In this document: one piece after another, positions 10,198 through 18,415 of the stretch
Layout: every line of letters begins with the position of its first letter
How positions within the stretch are numbered: the stretch's first letter is position 1
Assembly: GCF_003160695.1 (NCBI RefSeq)
Contig: NZ_QGDD01000002.1
Location: forward strand, 310,001 to 374,000
Direction of reading: 5' to 3'
DNA: 64,000 nucleotides
From: Nocardioides silvaticus
GTDB lineage: Bacteria > Actinomycetota > Actinomycetes > Propionibacteriales > Nocardioidaceae
The notes under the pieces: model-generated
The model's input: the letters and a program-made list of their open reading frames with translations, nothing else
Databases searched by the model: none
Told to the model about the DNA's origin: nothing
Translations under genes and position numbers: made by a program

Positions 10198-11007
10198 ATG
10201 TCCAGCAACACGCCCCGCCGCCCGTCGCGCACGACGACGCCCCGCCCGCGGAAGATCGCCGGCCGCGAGGAGACCCCGGCCGAGCAGGAACCGGCCCCGA
10301 AGGCCCCGGCAGCGCCGACCAGGGCGAAGGCACCGGCCGCATCGAAGCCCCCTTCCTCCGGCACGCCGCCCACCCCGCCGAAGCGACCGGTCGCCCAGCC
10401 GCCGGCCGACGACGGCGACGGGTCCGACCGCGCTGCCGGCCGGACGTCGACGCTGCTCGCCGTGCTCGGCCTGGTCGTCGTCGTGCTGATCGCGCAGTGC
10501 GGCTGGTTCGTCTGGAACAGCCTCCGCGACGTGGAGGTTGCCACCGTCGCCACCGAGGTCACGGGCCAGGGCGAGGAGGGGGAGGACTCGATCGCCGTGC
10601 CGGAGGACCGGCCGGTCGTGCTCAACCAGCTCGCGGTCCAGGAGGGCGTGGACGCCGCCGCTTCCGCGGCGCAGATCATGTTCGCGCGCAACTGGAAGAG
10701 CTACGACGACGGCGTCGAGGACGCCTTGTCGCTGATGACGGACTCGTTCGCCGAGGAGTACCAGAAGACCACCGACGACGTGAAGCAGGAGTTCGTCGCT
10801 GAGAAGACCGAGGTGCAGGTGCGCGTCGTCGCCCAGAGCGTGGTGCGTGCCAACGACACCGAGCTCGAGGCGCTGGTGTTCCTCAACCAGTACGTCTTCC
10901 GTGGGCAGGGCGAGGACGCGAAGTCGACCTACACCCCCTACCGGGCGCTGCTGACGATGGTGCACACCGACGACGGCTGGCTGGTCGACGGGATCGACAC
11001 CAAGTAG
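10198..11007 (+). CDS. Mce-associated membrane protein (second)
   Basis: A 269-aa protein with a Pro/Ala/Lys-rich cytoplasmic N-terminus (about 80 residues), one membrane helix (LLAVLGLVVVVLIAQCGWFVW) and a C-terminal Mas/NTF2-like domain (AAQIMFARNWKSYDDGVEDA ... YTPYRALLTMVHTDDGWLVD). ATG 10198 follows the previous gene by 5 nt. It closes the ten-gene mce operon; the next gene has its own promoter. Confidence 0.85.
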   Translation: MSSNTPRRPSRTTTPRPRKIAGREETPAEQEPAPKAPAAPTRAKAPAASKPPSSGTPPTPPKRPVAQPPADDGDGSDRAAGRTSTLLAVLGLVVVVLIAQCGWFVWNSLRDVEVATVATEVTGQGEEGEDSIAVPEDRPVVLNQLAVQEGVDAAASAAQIMFARNWKSYDDGVEDALSLMTDSFAEEYQKTTDDVKQEFVAEKTEVQVRVVAQSVVRANDTELEALVFLNQYVFRGQGEDAKSTYTPYRALLTMVHTDDGWLVDGIDTK

Positions 11008-11044
11008 CCCGCGAGACAAGGAGGGGACATGCCCCACGAGGAAG

Positions 11045-11058
11045 TAGAACACGTTACA
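11045..11058. promoter_or_regulatory. KstR-type operator/promoter for the reductase operon
   Basis: An exact fit to TnnAACnnGTTnnA (TAGAACACGTTACA). The TACAGT hexamer at 11055-11060 overlaps its right half and lies 7 nt before GTG 11068, so transcription probably begins at or next to the start codon. The box and downstream bases are nearly identical to the one before the fused fadE gene at 38.6 kb. Confidence 0.85.
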
Positions 11059-11067
11059 GTTTCTTCC

Positions 11068-12045
11068 GTGGAGCATGACCTGGTCATCGTGGGCGCCGGC
11101 CCGACCGGGTTGTTCGCTGCCTACTACGCGGGCTTCCGCGGCATGAGCGTGGCCGTCGTCGACTCACTTCCGGAGCTCGGCGGCCAGATCACGGCGATGT
11201 ACCCGGAGAAGTCGATCCTCGACGTCGCCGGCTTCCCGGACGTGAAGGGACGCGACCTGGTCGCCGGGCTCGTCGCGCAGGCTGCGACGGCCTCGCCGAC
11301 GTACCTCCTCGACCGCACCGCGACCACCCTGGAGCAGGACGCCGACGGCGTCACCCTCGGCCTCGACGACGGGTCGTCGGTCCGTGCGAAGGTCATGATC
11401 ATCACCGCGGGCATCGGCAAGTTCAGTCCACGGCCGCTTCCGGCCGGCGACGGCTGGCTGGGGCGGGGCATGGAGTTCTTCGTGCCGAGCTTCGAGCCGT
11501 ACGCCGGCAAGGACGTCGTGATCGTCGGCGGCGGCGACAGCGCCTTCGACTGGGCTCTGCACCTCGAGCCGATTGCGGGGTCGGTGGCGCTCGTCCACCG
11601 TCGCGACGCGTTCCGGGCGCACGCCCGCACCGTCGAGCAGGTGCGAGCCTCCTCGGTCGAGATCATCACCAAGGCCGAGGTCACCGCTCTGCGGGATGCC
11701 GCCGGCGGCAGCACCGGCGATCTCGCCGAGGTGGAGATCACCGTCGACGGCGAGGTCACGACCCGCAAGGCCCAGGCCGTGGTGGCCGCCCTCGGGTTCG
11801 TCGCCGACCTCGGTCCACTGCAGCAGTGGGGGATCGAGACCAACAAGCGGCACCTGGTCGTGGACTCCTCCATGCGCACCAACCTCGAGCGGGTCTTCGC
11901 CGCCGGCGACATCACCGACTATCCCGGCAAGGTGCGGCTGATCGCGGTCGGGTTCGGCGAGGCCGCCACCGCCGTCAACAACGCTGCGGTCGTGATCGAC
12001 CCGTCGGCCCACGTGTTCCCCGGACACTCATCGGAAGGAAGCTGA
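11068..12045 (+). CDS. NAD(P)/FAD-dependent ferredoxin reductase (TrxR-like FNR)
   Basis: About 325 aa. Two Rossmann motifs, VIVGAGPTGLFAAYYAG at the N-terminus (FAD) and VIVGGGDSAFDWALHL mid-protein (NADPH), with the C-terminal FAD motif VFAAGDITDYPGKVRL, match thioredoxin-reductase-like ferredoxin-NADP reductases. An upstream ATG (11029) would place the KstR box and -10 hexamer inside the coding region, so GTG 11068 is preferred. It probably supplies electrons to the ferredoxins and P450s of the island; its exact partner is not shown by the sequence. It starts a short operon running to the SDRs. Confidence 0.85.
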   Translation: MEHDLVIVGAGPTGLFAAYYAGFRGMSVAVVDSLPELGGQITAMYPEKSILDVAGFPDVKGRDLVAGLVAQAATASPTYLLDRTATTLEQDADGVTLGLDDGSSVRAKVMIITAGIGKFSPRPLPAGDGWLGRGMEFFVPSFEPYAGKDVVIVGGGDSAFDWALHLEPIAGSVALVHRRDAFRAHARTVEQVRASSVEIITKAEVTALRDAAGGSTGDLAEVEITVDGEVTTRKAQAVVAALGFVADLGPLQQWGIETNKRHLVVDSSMRTNLERVFAAGDITDYPGKVRLIAVGFGEAATAVNNAAVVIDPSAHVFPGHSSEGS

Positions 12046-12049
12046 GCGC

Positions 12050-12529
12050 ATGTCCAACACCGGGACGAGCGGACGCGACGCGGTCAAGCTGAGCGACGAG
12101 GAGGTCCAGGCGCTCCTGGCCGAGAACCTCAAGGTGCAGGTAGCGAGCAACGGCCCCGACGGCACGCCGCACCTGACCACGCTCTTCTACATCGTGCGCG
12201 ACGGCAGGATCGCGTTCTGGACCTACGGTCGGAGCCAGAAGATCCGCAACCTCGAGCGCGACCCCCGCGTCAGCGCGCTGGTCGAGGACGGCGTCGACTA
12301 CTTCGAGCTGCGCGGCGTCTCCATCCAGGGCCGCGCCGAGATCGTGCGCGACTACGAGGAGATCTACTCGATCGGCTCCGAGGTCGCGACCCGGATGCTC
12401 AACGCCGAGTCGTTCGAGGCGCTCGGTGACTTCGGGCGCGAGACCGTCGAGAAGCAGGCGCAGAAGCGTGTCGCCGTGATCATCCACCCGGAGCACGTCG
12501 CCACCTGGGACCACCGCAAGATGGTGTGA
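12050..12529 (+). CDS. PPOX-class (likely F420-dependent) oxidoreductase
   Basis: A 159-aa split-barrel protein of the pyridoxamine-5-phosphate-oxidase-like superfamily. Typical parts are VQVASNGPDGTPHLTTLFYI, IAFWTYGRSQKIRNLERDPRVSALVED and FELRGVSIQGRAEI. In actinobacteria most such short members bind F420 or flavin; the substrate is unknown. It sits 4 nt after the reductase gene, so it belongs to the same transcript. Confidence 0.8.
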   Translation: MSNTGTSGRDAVKLSDEEVQALLAENLKVQVASNGPDGTPHLTTLFYIVRDGRIAFWTYGRSQKIRNLERDPRVSALVEDGVDYFELRGVSIQGRAEIVRDYEEIYSIGSEVATRMLNAESFEALGDFGRETVEKQAQKRVAVIIHPEHVATWDHRKMV

Positions 12530-12540
12530 GGAGAGAAGAG

Positions 12541-12738
12541 ATGAAGATCAAGGTCGACTTCGACCTGTGCGAGTCGAACGCGATGTGCGAGGCACTGGCC
12601 CCGGACGTGTTCGAGCTCGACGACGACGACTTCCTGCAGCTCAACACCGACGAGGTGACCGCTGAGAACGAGCAGCGGGTGCGGCAGGCCGTGGCGGCCT
12701 GCCCGCGGGCGGCGATCTCCCTGGTGGAGGACGAGTGA
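12541..12738 (+). CDS. 3Fe-4S type ferredoxin (FdxD-like)
   Basis: A 65-aa acidic ferredoxin with a single-cluster pattern: Cys in FDLCESNAMC, and a C-terminal ACPRAAI Cys-Pro. Such ferredoxins serve P450s or acyl-CoA dehydrogenases. Together with the following Hsd4A-like gene it reproduces the M. tuberculosis fdxD-hsd4A pair (Rv3503c-Rv3502c) that flanks mce4. ATG 12541 has AGGAGAGAAG upstream. The stop overlaps the next start (GTGA). Confidence 0.85.
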   Translation: MKIKVDFDLCESNAMCEALAPDVFELDDDDFLQLNTDEVTAENEQRVRQAVAACPRAAISLVEDE

Positions 12739-13631
12739 GCCACGACCTGGACGGCAAGGTCGCGATCGTCACCGGGGCCGGAGCCGGCCTCGGGCGCGCC
12801 GAGGCACTGGCTCTGGCCGACGCGGGTGCGCGGGTCGTGGTCAACGACCTGCCCGGAGCAGGTGACGAGGCGGCCGAGGAGATCCGCAGCCGCGGTGGCG
12901 AGGCCACCGTCGTCGCAGGCGACGTCAGCGAGCGGGCGACCGCCGACGCGATGGTCGCCGCCGCGGTGGAGGGGTACGGCGCGCTCGACGTGGTCGTCAA
13001 CAACGCCGGCATGACCCGTGACCGGATGCTCTTCAACATGTCCGACGAGGAGTGGGACGCCGTCATCGCGGTCCATCTCCGCGGCCACTTCCTGCTGAGC
13101 CGCAACGCGGCGTCGTACTGGCGCGGCAAGTCGAAGGAGGCGGGCGCCCCGGTCTACGGCAGCGTCATCAACACCGCCTCCGAGGCCTTCCTCGGCGGCT
13201 CGCCGGGGCAGCCGAACTACGCGGCCGCCAAGGCCGGCATCACCGCGCTCACCCTGTCCACCGCGCGGGGGCTGTCCCGGGTCGGCGTGCGTGCCAACGC
13301 GATCTGCCCGCGCGCCCGCACGGCGATGACTGCCGACGTGTTCGGTGAGGACACCTCCGGCGAGTCCGTCGACCCGTACTCGCCCGACCACGTCGCGCCG
13401 CTCGTCGCCTACCTGGCGTCCCCGGCCGCGGAGCGGATCACCGGCCAGGTCTTCGTCGTCTACGGCGGCATGGTGGCCGTCGTGGCGGCACCGGTCGTCG
13501 CGCAGCGGTTCGACGCGTCGGGCGACGTGTGGACCGGCGACGACCTCGACAAGCAGCTCGGCGGCTGGTTCGCCGACCGGGACCCCTCCGTCGGCTTCGC
13601 GGCGGACTCGATCATGCAGCTGGAGGTCTGA
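12735..13631 (+). CDS. hsd4A: Hsd4A-type hydroxyacyl-CoA/17-beta-hydroxysteroid dehydrogenase (SDR)
   Basis: A 298-aa short-chain dehydrogenase: TGAGAGLGRAEAL cofactor motif, NNAGMTRDRML, SVINTASEAFLG and catalytic NYAAAKAG. The C-terminal extension (RARTAMTADVFGE ... GQVFVVYGGMVAVVA) matches Hsd4A (Rv3502c), which oxidises the 3-hydroxyacyl-CoA during sterol side-chain beta-oxidation and has 17-beta-HSD activity. The catalytic Ser position is within TAS, slightly atypical. GTG 12735 overlaps the ferredoxin stop. Confidence 0.82.
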   Translation: MSHDLDGKVAIVTGAGAGLGRAEALALADAGARVVVNDLPGAGDEAAEEIRSRGGEATVVAGDVSERATADAMVAAAVEGYGALDVVVNNAGMTRDRMLFNMSDEEWDAVIAVHLRGHFLLSRNAASYWRGKSKEAGAPVYGSVINTASEAFLGGSPGQPNYAAAKAGITALTLSTARGLSRVGVRANAICPRARTAMTADVFGEDTSGESVDPYSPDHVAPLVAYLASPAAERITGQVFVVYGGMVAVVAAPVVAQRFDASGDVWTGDDLDKQLGGWFADRDPSVGFAADSIMQLEV

Positions 13632-13632
13632 C

Positions 13633-14388
13633 GTGGGACGTCTCGACACCAAGGTCGCCATCGTCACCGGCGGTGCGATGGGCCAGGGCGCCGCGATCGC
13701 GCGCGCCTACGTCGCCGAGGGCGCCAAGGTCGTCATCGCCGACATCGCCAAGGAGCAGGGGCAGGCGCTGGCCGACGAGCTCGGCGACGCGGCGCACTTC
13801 GTGAGCCACGACGTGAGCGACGCCGCCGCGTGGGCCACCTTGGTGGAGGACACCAACAGCAGGTTCGGTCCGGTCAACGTGCTGGCCAACAACGCCGGGT
13901 TGCTGCGGTTCGGCCGCATCGAGGAGATGCCGCTGGAGGAGTTCCAGCTGCTCGTCAACGTCAACCAGGTCGGCTGTTTCCTCGGCATGCAGGCGGTCTC
14001 GCGCACCATGCGGAAGAACGGCGGCGGCTCGATCATCAACGCCTCGTCGGTCGAGGGCCTCGCCGGCATGCCGTCCTGCACGGCCTACGCCGCGACCAAG
14101 TGGGCGATCCGCGGCATGACCAAGTGCGCCGCCATGGAGCTCGGCCCGAGGGGGGTTCGGGTCAACTCGGTGCACCCCGGGATGATCGACACCCCGATGA
14201 CCCGGGTGCACGGCGGCGACGCCGCGATGGAGTTCGGTGCGAGCAAGGTGCCTCTCCGGCGGGTGGGCACGCCGGACGACATCGCGCCGGTCTACGTGTT
14301 CCTGGCCAGCGACGAGTCGAGCTACATCAACGGTGCGGAGATCGCCGTCGACGGGGGAGTGACCTCCACCCACGCCTTCGGCGCCTGA
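13633..14388 (+). CDS. SDR family 3-alpha/20-beta-type hydroxysteroid dehydrogenase
   Basis: A classical 251-aa SDR: TGGAMGQGAAIARA cofactor loop, NNAGLLRFG, SIINASSVEGLAG, catalytic AYAATKWA, and PGMIDTPMT. It resembles 3-alpha(20-beta)-hydroxysteroid dehydrogenases such as Rv2002, but the substrate is an inference from family and context. GTG 13633 starts 2 nt after the Hsd4A stop. The 3' end overlaps the convergent amidohydrolase gene by about 67 bp. Confidence 0.82.
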   Translation: MGRLDTKVAIVTGGAMGQGAAIARAYVAEGAKVVIADIAKEQGQALADELGDAAHFVSHDVSDAAAWATLVEDTNSRFGPVNVLANNAGLLRFGRIEEMPLEEFQLLVNVNQVGCFLGMQAVSRTMRKNGGGSIINASSVEGLAGMPSCTAYAATKWAIRGMTKCAAMELGPRGVRVNSVHPGMIDTPMTRVHGGDAAMEFGASKVPLRRVGTPDDIAPVYVFLASDESSYINGAEIAVDGGVTSTHAFGA

Positions 14389-16196
14389 CCCTCCTCCTGC
14401 GCGACCGGGTTCCTGCGCCCGGCGCGCAGGAAGACGCCGGTGCGCTCCTGGCCGAGCACGTCGGTCGGGGCACCGTCGAGGAAGACCGGCTCCCCGCCGA
14501 CGAGCACCGCTGCGACGGTGGCGTCGTTGCGGTTGACCATCCGCGCCATGCCGTCGTACGTCTCGACCGGCGCCTCGTGGTACTCCTCGAGCGTGCTGTC
14601 GAGGTGGGCGGGGTCGACGATCATCACGTCGGCCCGGTCGCCCTCGCGGATCCGGCCGGCGTCGAGGTCGTACCACTCGGCGAGCTCACCGGTGAGCCGG
14701 TGCACGGCCTGCTCGACGGTGAGGAACGGCTGGCCGGCCCGCTCGGCGTCGACGACGTGCTTGAGCAGCCGGAGACCGAAGTTGTAGAAGGCCATGTTGC
14801 GCAGGTGGGCGCCGGCGTCGGAGAAGCCCATCTGGACGCCCTTCTCCTGGGCGATCTTGCGCAGCACCTTGGGCCGGTGACCGGAGATCGTGGTCCGCCA
14901 GCGGATGTCGGTGCCATGCTCCAGCACCAGGTCCAGGAACGCGTCGACCGGGTGCGCGCCACCGCGCTCCTGCCCGACCTGGCCGAACGACTTGCCGACC
15001 ACCGAGGCGTCCGGGCAGGCGACGATCTCGGCGTCGAAGAAGTCGCGGTGCCACACCCGCGGTCCGTACTTCGACTCGTAGTCCTTGCGGAACCGGGCCC
15101 GGTAGGCGGGTTCGCGCATCAGCTCGTCGCGGGCCAGCTTCTCCTGCAGGTGCAGCGCCTGCGCACCGGAGCCGAACTCCTCGAAGATCACCAGGTCGAT
15201 GCCGTCGGCGTAGACCTCGAACGGCACCGGCAGGTGCTGCCAGCGGAAGTCGGCGCCGAGCCGGTTGACGACGCCGGCGAGGCCCCGCATCAGGTGGATC
15301 ACGAACGGGATGGCCTTGATGTCGGCCGCCGACAGCAGGCTGGTCTTCAGCGGCTTGCGTCGCGGCCCGCCGATCGAGGCGAGCGCCTGCAGCAGGATCG
15401 TGTGCGGGTGCGAGGCGTCCGGCCCGGCCTGGATCACCCGGTCGCGGTCGCGCAGGGCCCGGCGCAGGCGGCGCATCTCCCGGCTCTTGGCGTACGTCGA
15501 GGGCAGGGTCCGCGACCGGCACAGGTCGCCGTCGAGCTTGTCGAAGAGCAGCTGCTGCGCCGACATCCCCACGAAGCCGGCGTCGAGCGCCTCGTCGAGC
15601 ATGCTCTCCATCCGCCGCTGCTCGGCCGGCGTCGGCCGCACCTCCTTGCGGGTGGCGCGGTCGAGGCCCATCGTCGCGGTGCGCATGTCGGAGTGGCCGA
15701 TGAACGCCGCCAGGTTGGGACCCAGCGGCAGCCGCTCGAGGGCGGCGACGTAGTCGGCCGCGGACGCCCAGCCCGCGTCGCGGCGGGCCGCCTCGACGTG
15801 CTCGATCACGTGCCGGCGGGGAATCGCCTCCACCCGGCCGAACAGGTCGCCGGCGTCGACGGGGTCGACGTGGACCGTGGAGAGCGAGCACGAGCCGATG
15901 AGGATCGTGGTGACCCCGTGCCGGAGCGACTCGGCCAGCGCCGGGCCCTGGAGCACCTCGACGTCGTAGTGGGTGTGGATGTCGATCATGCCCGGCATCA
16001 CCCACCGGTCGGTCGCGTCGATGACGCGCGGGCAGCCGGTGGCGTCCAGCGGTCCCGAGTCCGCCGTAGACACCGCTGCGATCCGGCCGTCCCGGATGCC
16101 GACGTCGCGGACCGCCGACGGAGCGCCGGTGCCGTCGAAGTAGCGGCCGTTGCGCAGGATGGTGTCGAACGGGCGGGCAGCGGTCGGCGTGGTCAT
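14322..16196 (-). CDS. Amidohydrolase family, N-acyl-D-amino-acid deacylase-like
   Basis: A 624-aa metal-dependent amidohydrolase. MPGMIDIHTHYD gives the HxH metal site, GHSDM and GFSDAGAHLRNM supply further ligands, and the N-terminal (TILRNGRYFDGTG) and C-terminal (GDRADVMIVDP) beta-sandwich flanks are typical of the D-aminoacylase group. The true substrate is unknown. It lies 15 nt downstream of the unknown gene and is the last gene of the LLM-unknown-amidohydrolase unit, whose promoter carries a KstR site. The 3' end overlaps the convergent SDR gene. Confidence 0.82.
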   Translation of the reverse strand: MTTPTAARPFDTILRNGRYFDGTGAPSAVRDVGIRDGRIAAVSTADSGPLDATGCPRVIDATDRWVMPGMIDIHTHYDVEVLQGPALAESLRHGVTTILIGSCSLSTVHVDPVDAGDLFGRVEAIPRRHVIEHVEAARRDAGWASAADYVAALERLPLGPNLAAFIGHSDMRTATMGLDRATRKEVRPTPAEQRRMESMLDEALDAGFVGMSAQQLLFDKLDGDLCRSRTLPSTYAKSREMRRLRRALRDRDRVIQAGPDASHPHTILLQALASIGGPRRKPLKTSLLSAADIKAIPFVIHLMRGLAGVVNRLGADFRWQHLPVPFEVYADGIDLVIFEEFGSGAQALHLQEKLARDELMREPAYRARFRKDYESKYGPRVWHRDFFDAEIVACPDASVVGKSFGQVGQERGGAHPVDAFLDLVLEHGTDIRWRTTISGHRPKVLRKIAQEKGVQMGFSDAGAHLRNMAFYNFGLRLLKHVVDAERAGQPFLTVEQAVHRLTGELAEWYDLDAGRIREGDRADVMIVDPAHLDSTLEEYHEAPVETYDGMARMVNRNDATVAAVLVGGEPVFLDGAPTDVLGQERTGVFLRAGRRNPVAQEEGQAPKAWVEVTPPSTAISAPLM

Positions 16197-16211
16197 GGGG
16201 ACGAGCCTTTC

Positions 16212-17495
16212 TCAGACGGGCGTGATCGGCAACGAGGTCCGCGACTCGAACGCGAAGTCGGTGCCGGTGCTGAACTTCACCACGGCCACCTCCTTGGGCT
16301 CGGGAGCGGGATGTCCGCGGCGGACGACGGTGGTCTCCCACCCGGTGGTGCTGGCGGCGGTGGTGGTCACCTCGACGTCGAGGTGGGGGTCGAGGACCTG
16401 GACGATGACGGCGAGTGAGTCGGTCCACTCCGGTCCGCAGAGGGAGACCCAGGCGCCGTCCTCCTCGGCCAGCCCGCTGTCGACGTACGCCCTCGGGTTG
16501 AGGAGCGGGTGCAGCGCGAGGAGTCGGCGCGCGCCGTCCTCGTCCTGGCTGAGGCCGAGCGCCCGCGCGATGCGCAGCGCGCCGACGCCGGCGACGCCGA
16601 CCAGCTGCTGTCGGCGGATCCGGAGCAGCTGCTCGTCGGTGCACCGCTTCGCGAGCGCCATCGTGAAGGCTCGGTCGAGCAGGTGCATCTGGAGGCAGAC
16701 CTCGTCGGCGATCCGGACCAGCGCGGAGTGGGAGAACGCGGTGAAGTCGAGGTCGTCGACCAGGGGCCCGGAGTAGTCGGACGCCCCCTCGTCGGCGGGA
16801 TCGATAGGGTCCAGCTCGAGCGTGGCCGCCCGGGACCGCTCGTTCTCCGCGAGCGCGGGGATGCCCTGCGCCTCGGGATGGGAGTCGTCGATGATCACCG
16901 TCCACGCGCAGTGCGGCTTCCTGTCGGCCGCCATCTCGTTGACGCTGCGCGGAGGCCGGTGGATCGGCCGGACCTGGGCCTTCGGGTTCGACGCGATGGC
17001 CGTCGCGTCGAACGTCGGGTCCTCGATGTCGTGGCACATGCCCTTCACGTAGTCCGGGCCCATCGGCTCCACGTCCATCAGGGCGCCGCAGTGGTCGAGC
17101 CGGAACTCTCCGTGCTGCGGGTCGTGGACGGTGTAGCGGAAGTCCATGAACTGCGGGGGAGCGCCGATGTCGAGCTGGAGGCCCTTGAAGATCGTGACGA
17201 CGTCGCCGTGCCCGGGCACCGCGGGGGCGTAGCCGAGCGCCTGCTGCATCCGACGGGTGTAGATCGGGCTGGCCGCTGCCCACTCCTCGATCGCGATCTG
17301 CTGCATCTCCTCGCGGCCGAGCTCGGAGATGCACCAGGCCATGCCGGACCGGTCGATGAGCTGACCCATCAGCAGCAGCTCGGGCACGAGGATGGCGAGA
17401 TCCGCCCGCGACAGGTCGGCGTACCCACTCACGCACCGGGGTTTCTTGTCGCCATCTGCCCCGGAGTACGACGAAGTTCCCCGGTACGTCGGCAT
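16212..17495 (-). CDS. Conserved protein of unknown function (KstR-linked operon)
   Basis: 427 aa with no recognised enzyme signature and no signal or membrane segment. Conserved-looking segments are HCGALMDVEPMGPDYVKGMC followed by HDIEDPTFDATA, and FRYTVHDPQHGEFRLD. The His/Cys/Asp-rich mid region could bind a metal or ligand. ATG 17495 overlaps the stop of the luciferase-like gene as ATGA, so the two are translationally coupled. Context (KstR box, oxidoreductase, amidohydrolase) suggests a role in steroid metabolism, but no reaction can be assigned. Confidence 0.8.
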   Translation of the reverse strand: MPTYRGTSSYSGADGDKKPRCVSGYADLSRADLAILVPELLLMGQLIDRSGMAWCISELGREEMQQIAIEEWAAASPIYTRRMQQALGYAPAVPGHGDVVTIFKGLQLDIGAPPQFMDFRYTVHDPQHGEFRLDHCGALMDVEPMGPDYVKGMCHDIEDPTFDATAIASNPKAQVRPIHRPPRSVNEMAADRKPHCAWTVIIDDSHPEAQGIPALAENERSRAATLELDPIDPADEGASDYSGPLVDDLDFTAFSHSALVRIADEVCLQMHLLDRAFTMALAKRCTDEQLLRIRRQQLVGVAGVGALRIARALGLSQDEDGARRLLALHPLLNPRAYVDSGLAEEDGAWVSLCGPEWTDSLAVIVQVLDPHLDVEVTTTAASTTGWETTVVRRGHPAPEPKEVAVVKFSTGTDFAFESRTSLPITPV

Positions 17496-18340
17496 CAGGC
17501 CAGCCCCAGTCGCCCGGCCATCTTGTCGAGGTAGGTCAGCACCTTGTCCTTCTCGGCGTCGGGGACGCCCCAGATCAGCTCCGAGGCGCCGGCCGCCATC
17601 CAGTCGGCGAAGTCCTCCTCGGTGGGGCGCTTCGCGACCAGGATGCGGATGTCGGGGGAGCCCTCCCGGCCGGCGTCGGCCCACGCCTTGCGCAGCTTGT
17701 CGGCGTTGGCGGCGACCTCGGTCGAGGTGGGCGTCGTCATCCAGCCGTCGGCGTGGCGGGCGATCCAATCGAACGTCTTCGGCCCCGCGCCCGCGCCGAT
17801 GATGACCGGCACCCGGCCCTGCGGCGGCTTGGGGTAGGCCCAGGAAGCCCCGAACTGCACGAACTCGCCGTCGTACGACGCCTCCTCCTCGGTCCAGAGG
17901 GCGCGCATCGCCTCGAGGTACTCCTTGAGCACGGTGCGGCGCTTCGCGGCGGGGACGTGGTGGTCGGTCAGCTCGTCGGTGTTCCACCCGAAGCCGGCGC
18001 CGATCGTGACCCGACCGCCGGACAGGTGGTCGAGGGTGGCGATGGTCTTGGCGAGCGTGATCGGGTCCGACTCGACCGGCAGGCAGACCGCGGTCGACAG
18101 CCCGATCCGCTCCGTCACCGCCGCGCAGGTGGCCAGCGAGACCCAGGGGTCGAGGGTGCGCAGGTAGCGGTCGTCCGGCAGCTCCTCACCGCCCGTCGGG
18201 TGCAGCGCGTCGCGGCGCACGGGGATGTGCGTGTGCTCCGGCACGTAGATCGTGTCGAAGCCGCGCTCCTCCGCGGCCACGGCGAGCTCGGCCGGCGTGA
18301 TGCCGCGGTCGGAGGTGAAGAGGACGATGCCGTTGCGCAT
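17495..18340 (-). CDS. LLM-class F420-dependent oxidoreductase
   Basis: A 281-aa luciferase-like TIM-barrel protein: FDTIYVPEHTHIPV, LDHLSGGRVTIGAGFGWN (family hallmark), and PVIIGAGAGPKTFDWIARHADGW. This clade is usually F420-dependent in actinobacteria; the substrate is unknown. First gene of the minus operon. Its start codon follows a TATTGT -10 hexamer by 6 nt, overlapped by a KstR box, so the transcript is probably leaderless and sterol-induced. Confidence 0.88.
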   Translation of the reverse strand: MRNGIVLFTSDRGITPAELAVAAEERGFDTIYVPEHTHIPVRRDALHPTGGEELPDDRYLRTLDPWVSLATCAAVTERIGLSTAVCLPVESDPITLAKTIATLDHLSGGRVTIGAGFGWNTDELTDHHVPAAKRRTVLKEYLEAMRALWTEEEASYDGEFVQFGASWAYPKPPQGRVPVIIGAGAGPKTFDWIARHADGWMTTPTSTEVAANADKLRKAWADAGREGSPDIRILVAKRPTEEDFADWMAAGASELIWGVPDAEKDKVLTYLDKMAGRLGLA

Positions 18341-18351
18341 GGGTCCACAAT

Positions 18352-18365
18352 AAGAACGTGTTCTA
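18352..18365. promoter_or_regulatory. KstR-type operator between LLM operon and tetR
   Basis: AAGAACGTGTTCTA fits the KstR consensus except for the first base. On the minus strand the box runs into TTATTGT, whose TATTGT hexamer lies 6 nt before the LLM start, so it most directly controls the minus operon. The tetR start is about 43 bp away on the other side. Confidence 0.8.
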
Positions 18366-18373
18366 GAAATGTC

Positions 18374-18402
18374 TTGCGCACGCCGAGAACGTCTCCTATG
18401 TT
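18374..18402 (+). promoter_or_regulatory. Promoter of the tetR-CYP51 operon
   Basis: TTGCGC (18374-18379) and TATGTT (18397-18402) are spaced 17 bp apart, a standard sigma-70-type layout. The -10 hexamer ends 6 nt before GTG 18409, implying a leaderless transcript. Confidence 0.55.
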
Positions 18403-18415
18403 GGACAGGTGTCCA
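18402..18415. promoter_or_regulatory. Perfect inverted repeat over the tetR start: likely autoregulatory operator
   Basis: TGGACA-GG-TGTCCA is a perfect 14-bp dyad covering the end of the -10 box, the expected transcription start and the GTG start codon. A TetR-family gene begins here, so it is a good candidate for that regulator's own site. Confidence 0.55.

Noticed and set aside
11029..11067. ATG 11029 as the reductase start
   Set aside because: It would put the KstR operator and -10 hexamer inside the coding sequence. The Rossmann fold begins right after GTG 11068.
13633..13660. GTCTCGAC in the second SDR as another repeat copy
   Set aside because: Only half of the core is present and the residues (RLDTKVAIVTGG) fit the SDR family start.
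14686..17436. A 916-codon open frame on the minus strand
   Set aside because: It is Arg/Pro/Gly-rich with no motifs, and covers the amidohydrolase and the unknown gene in the wrong frame. Long off-frame stretches are normal at this GC content.
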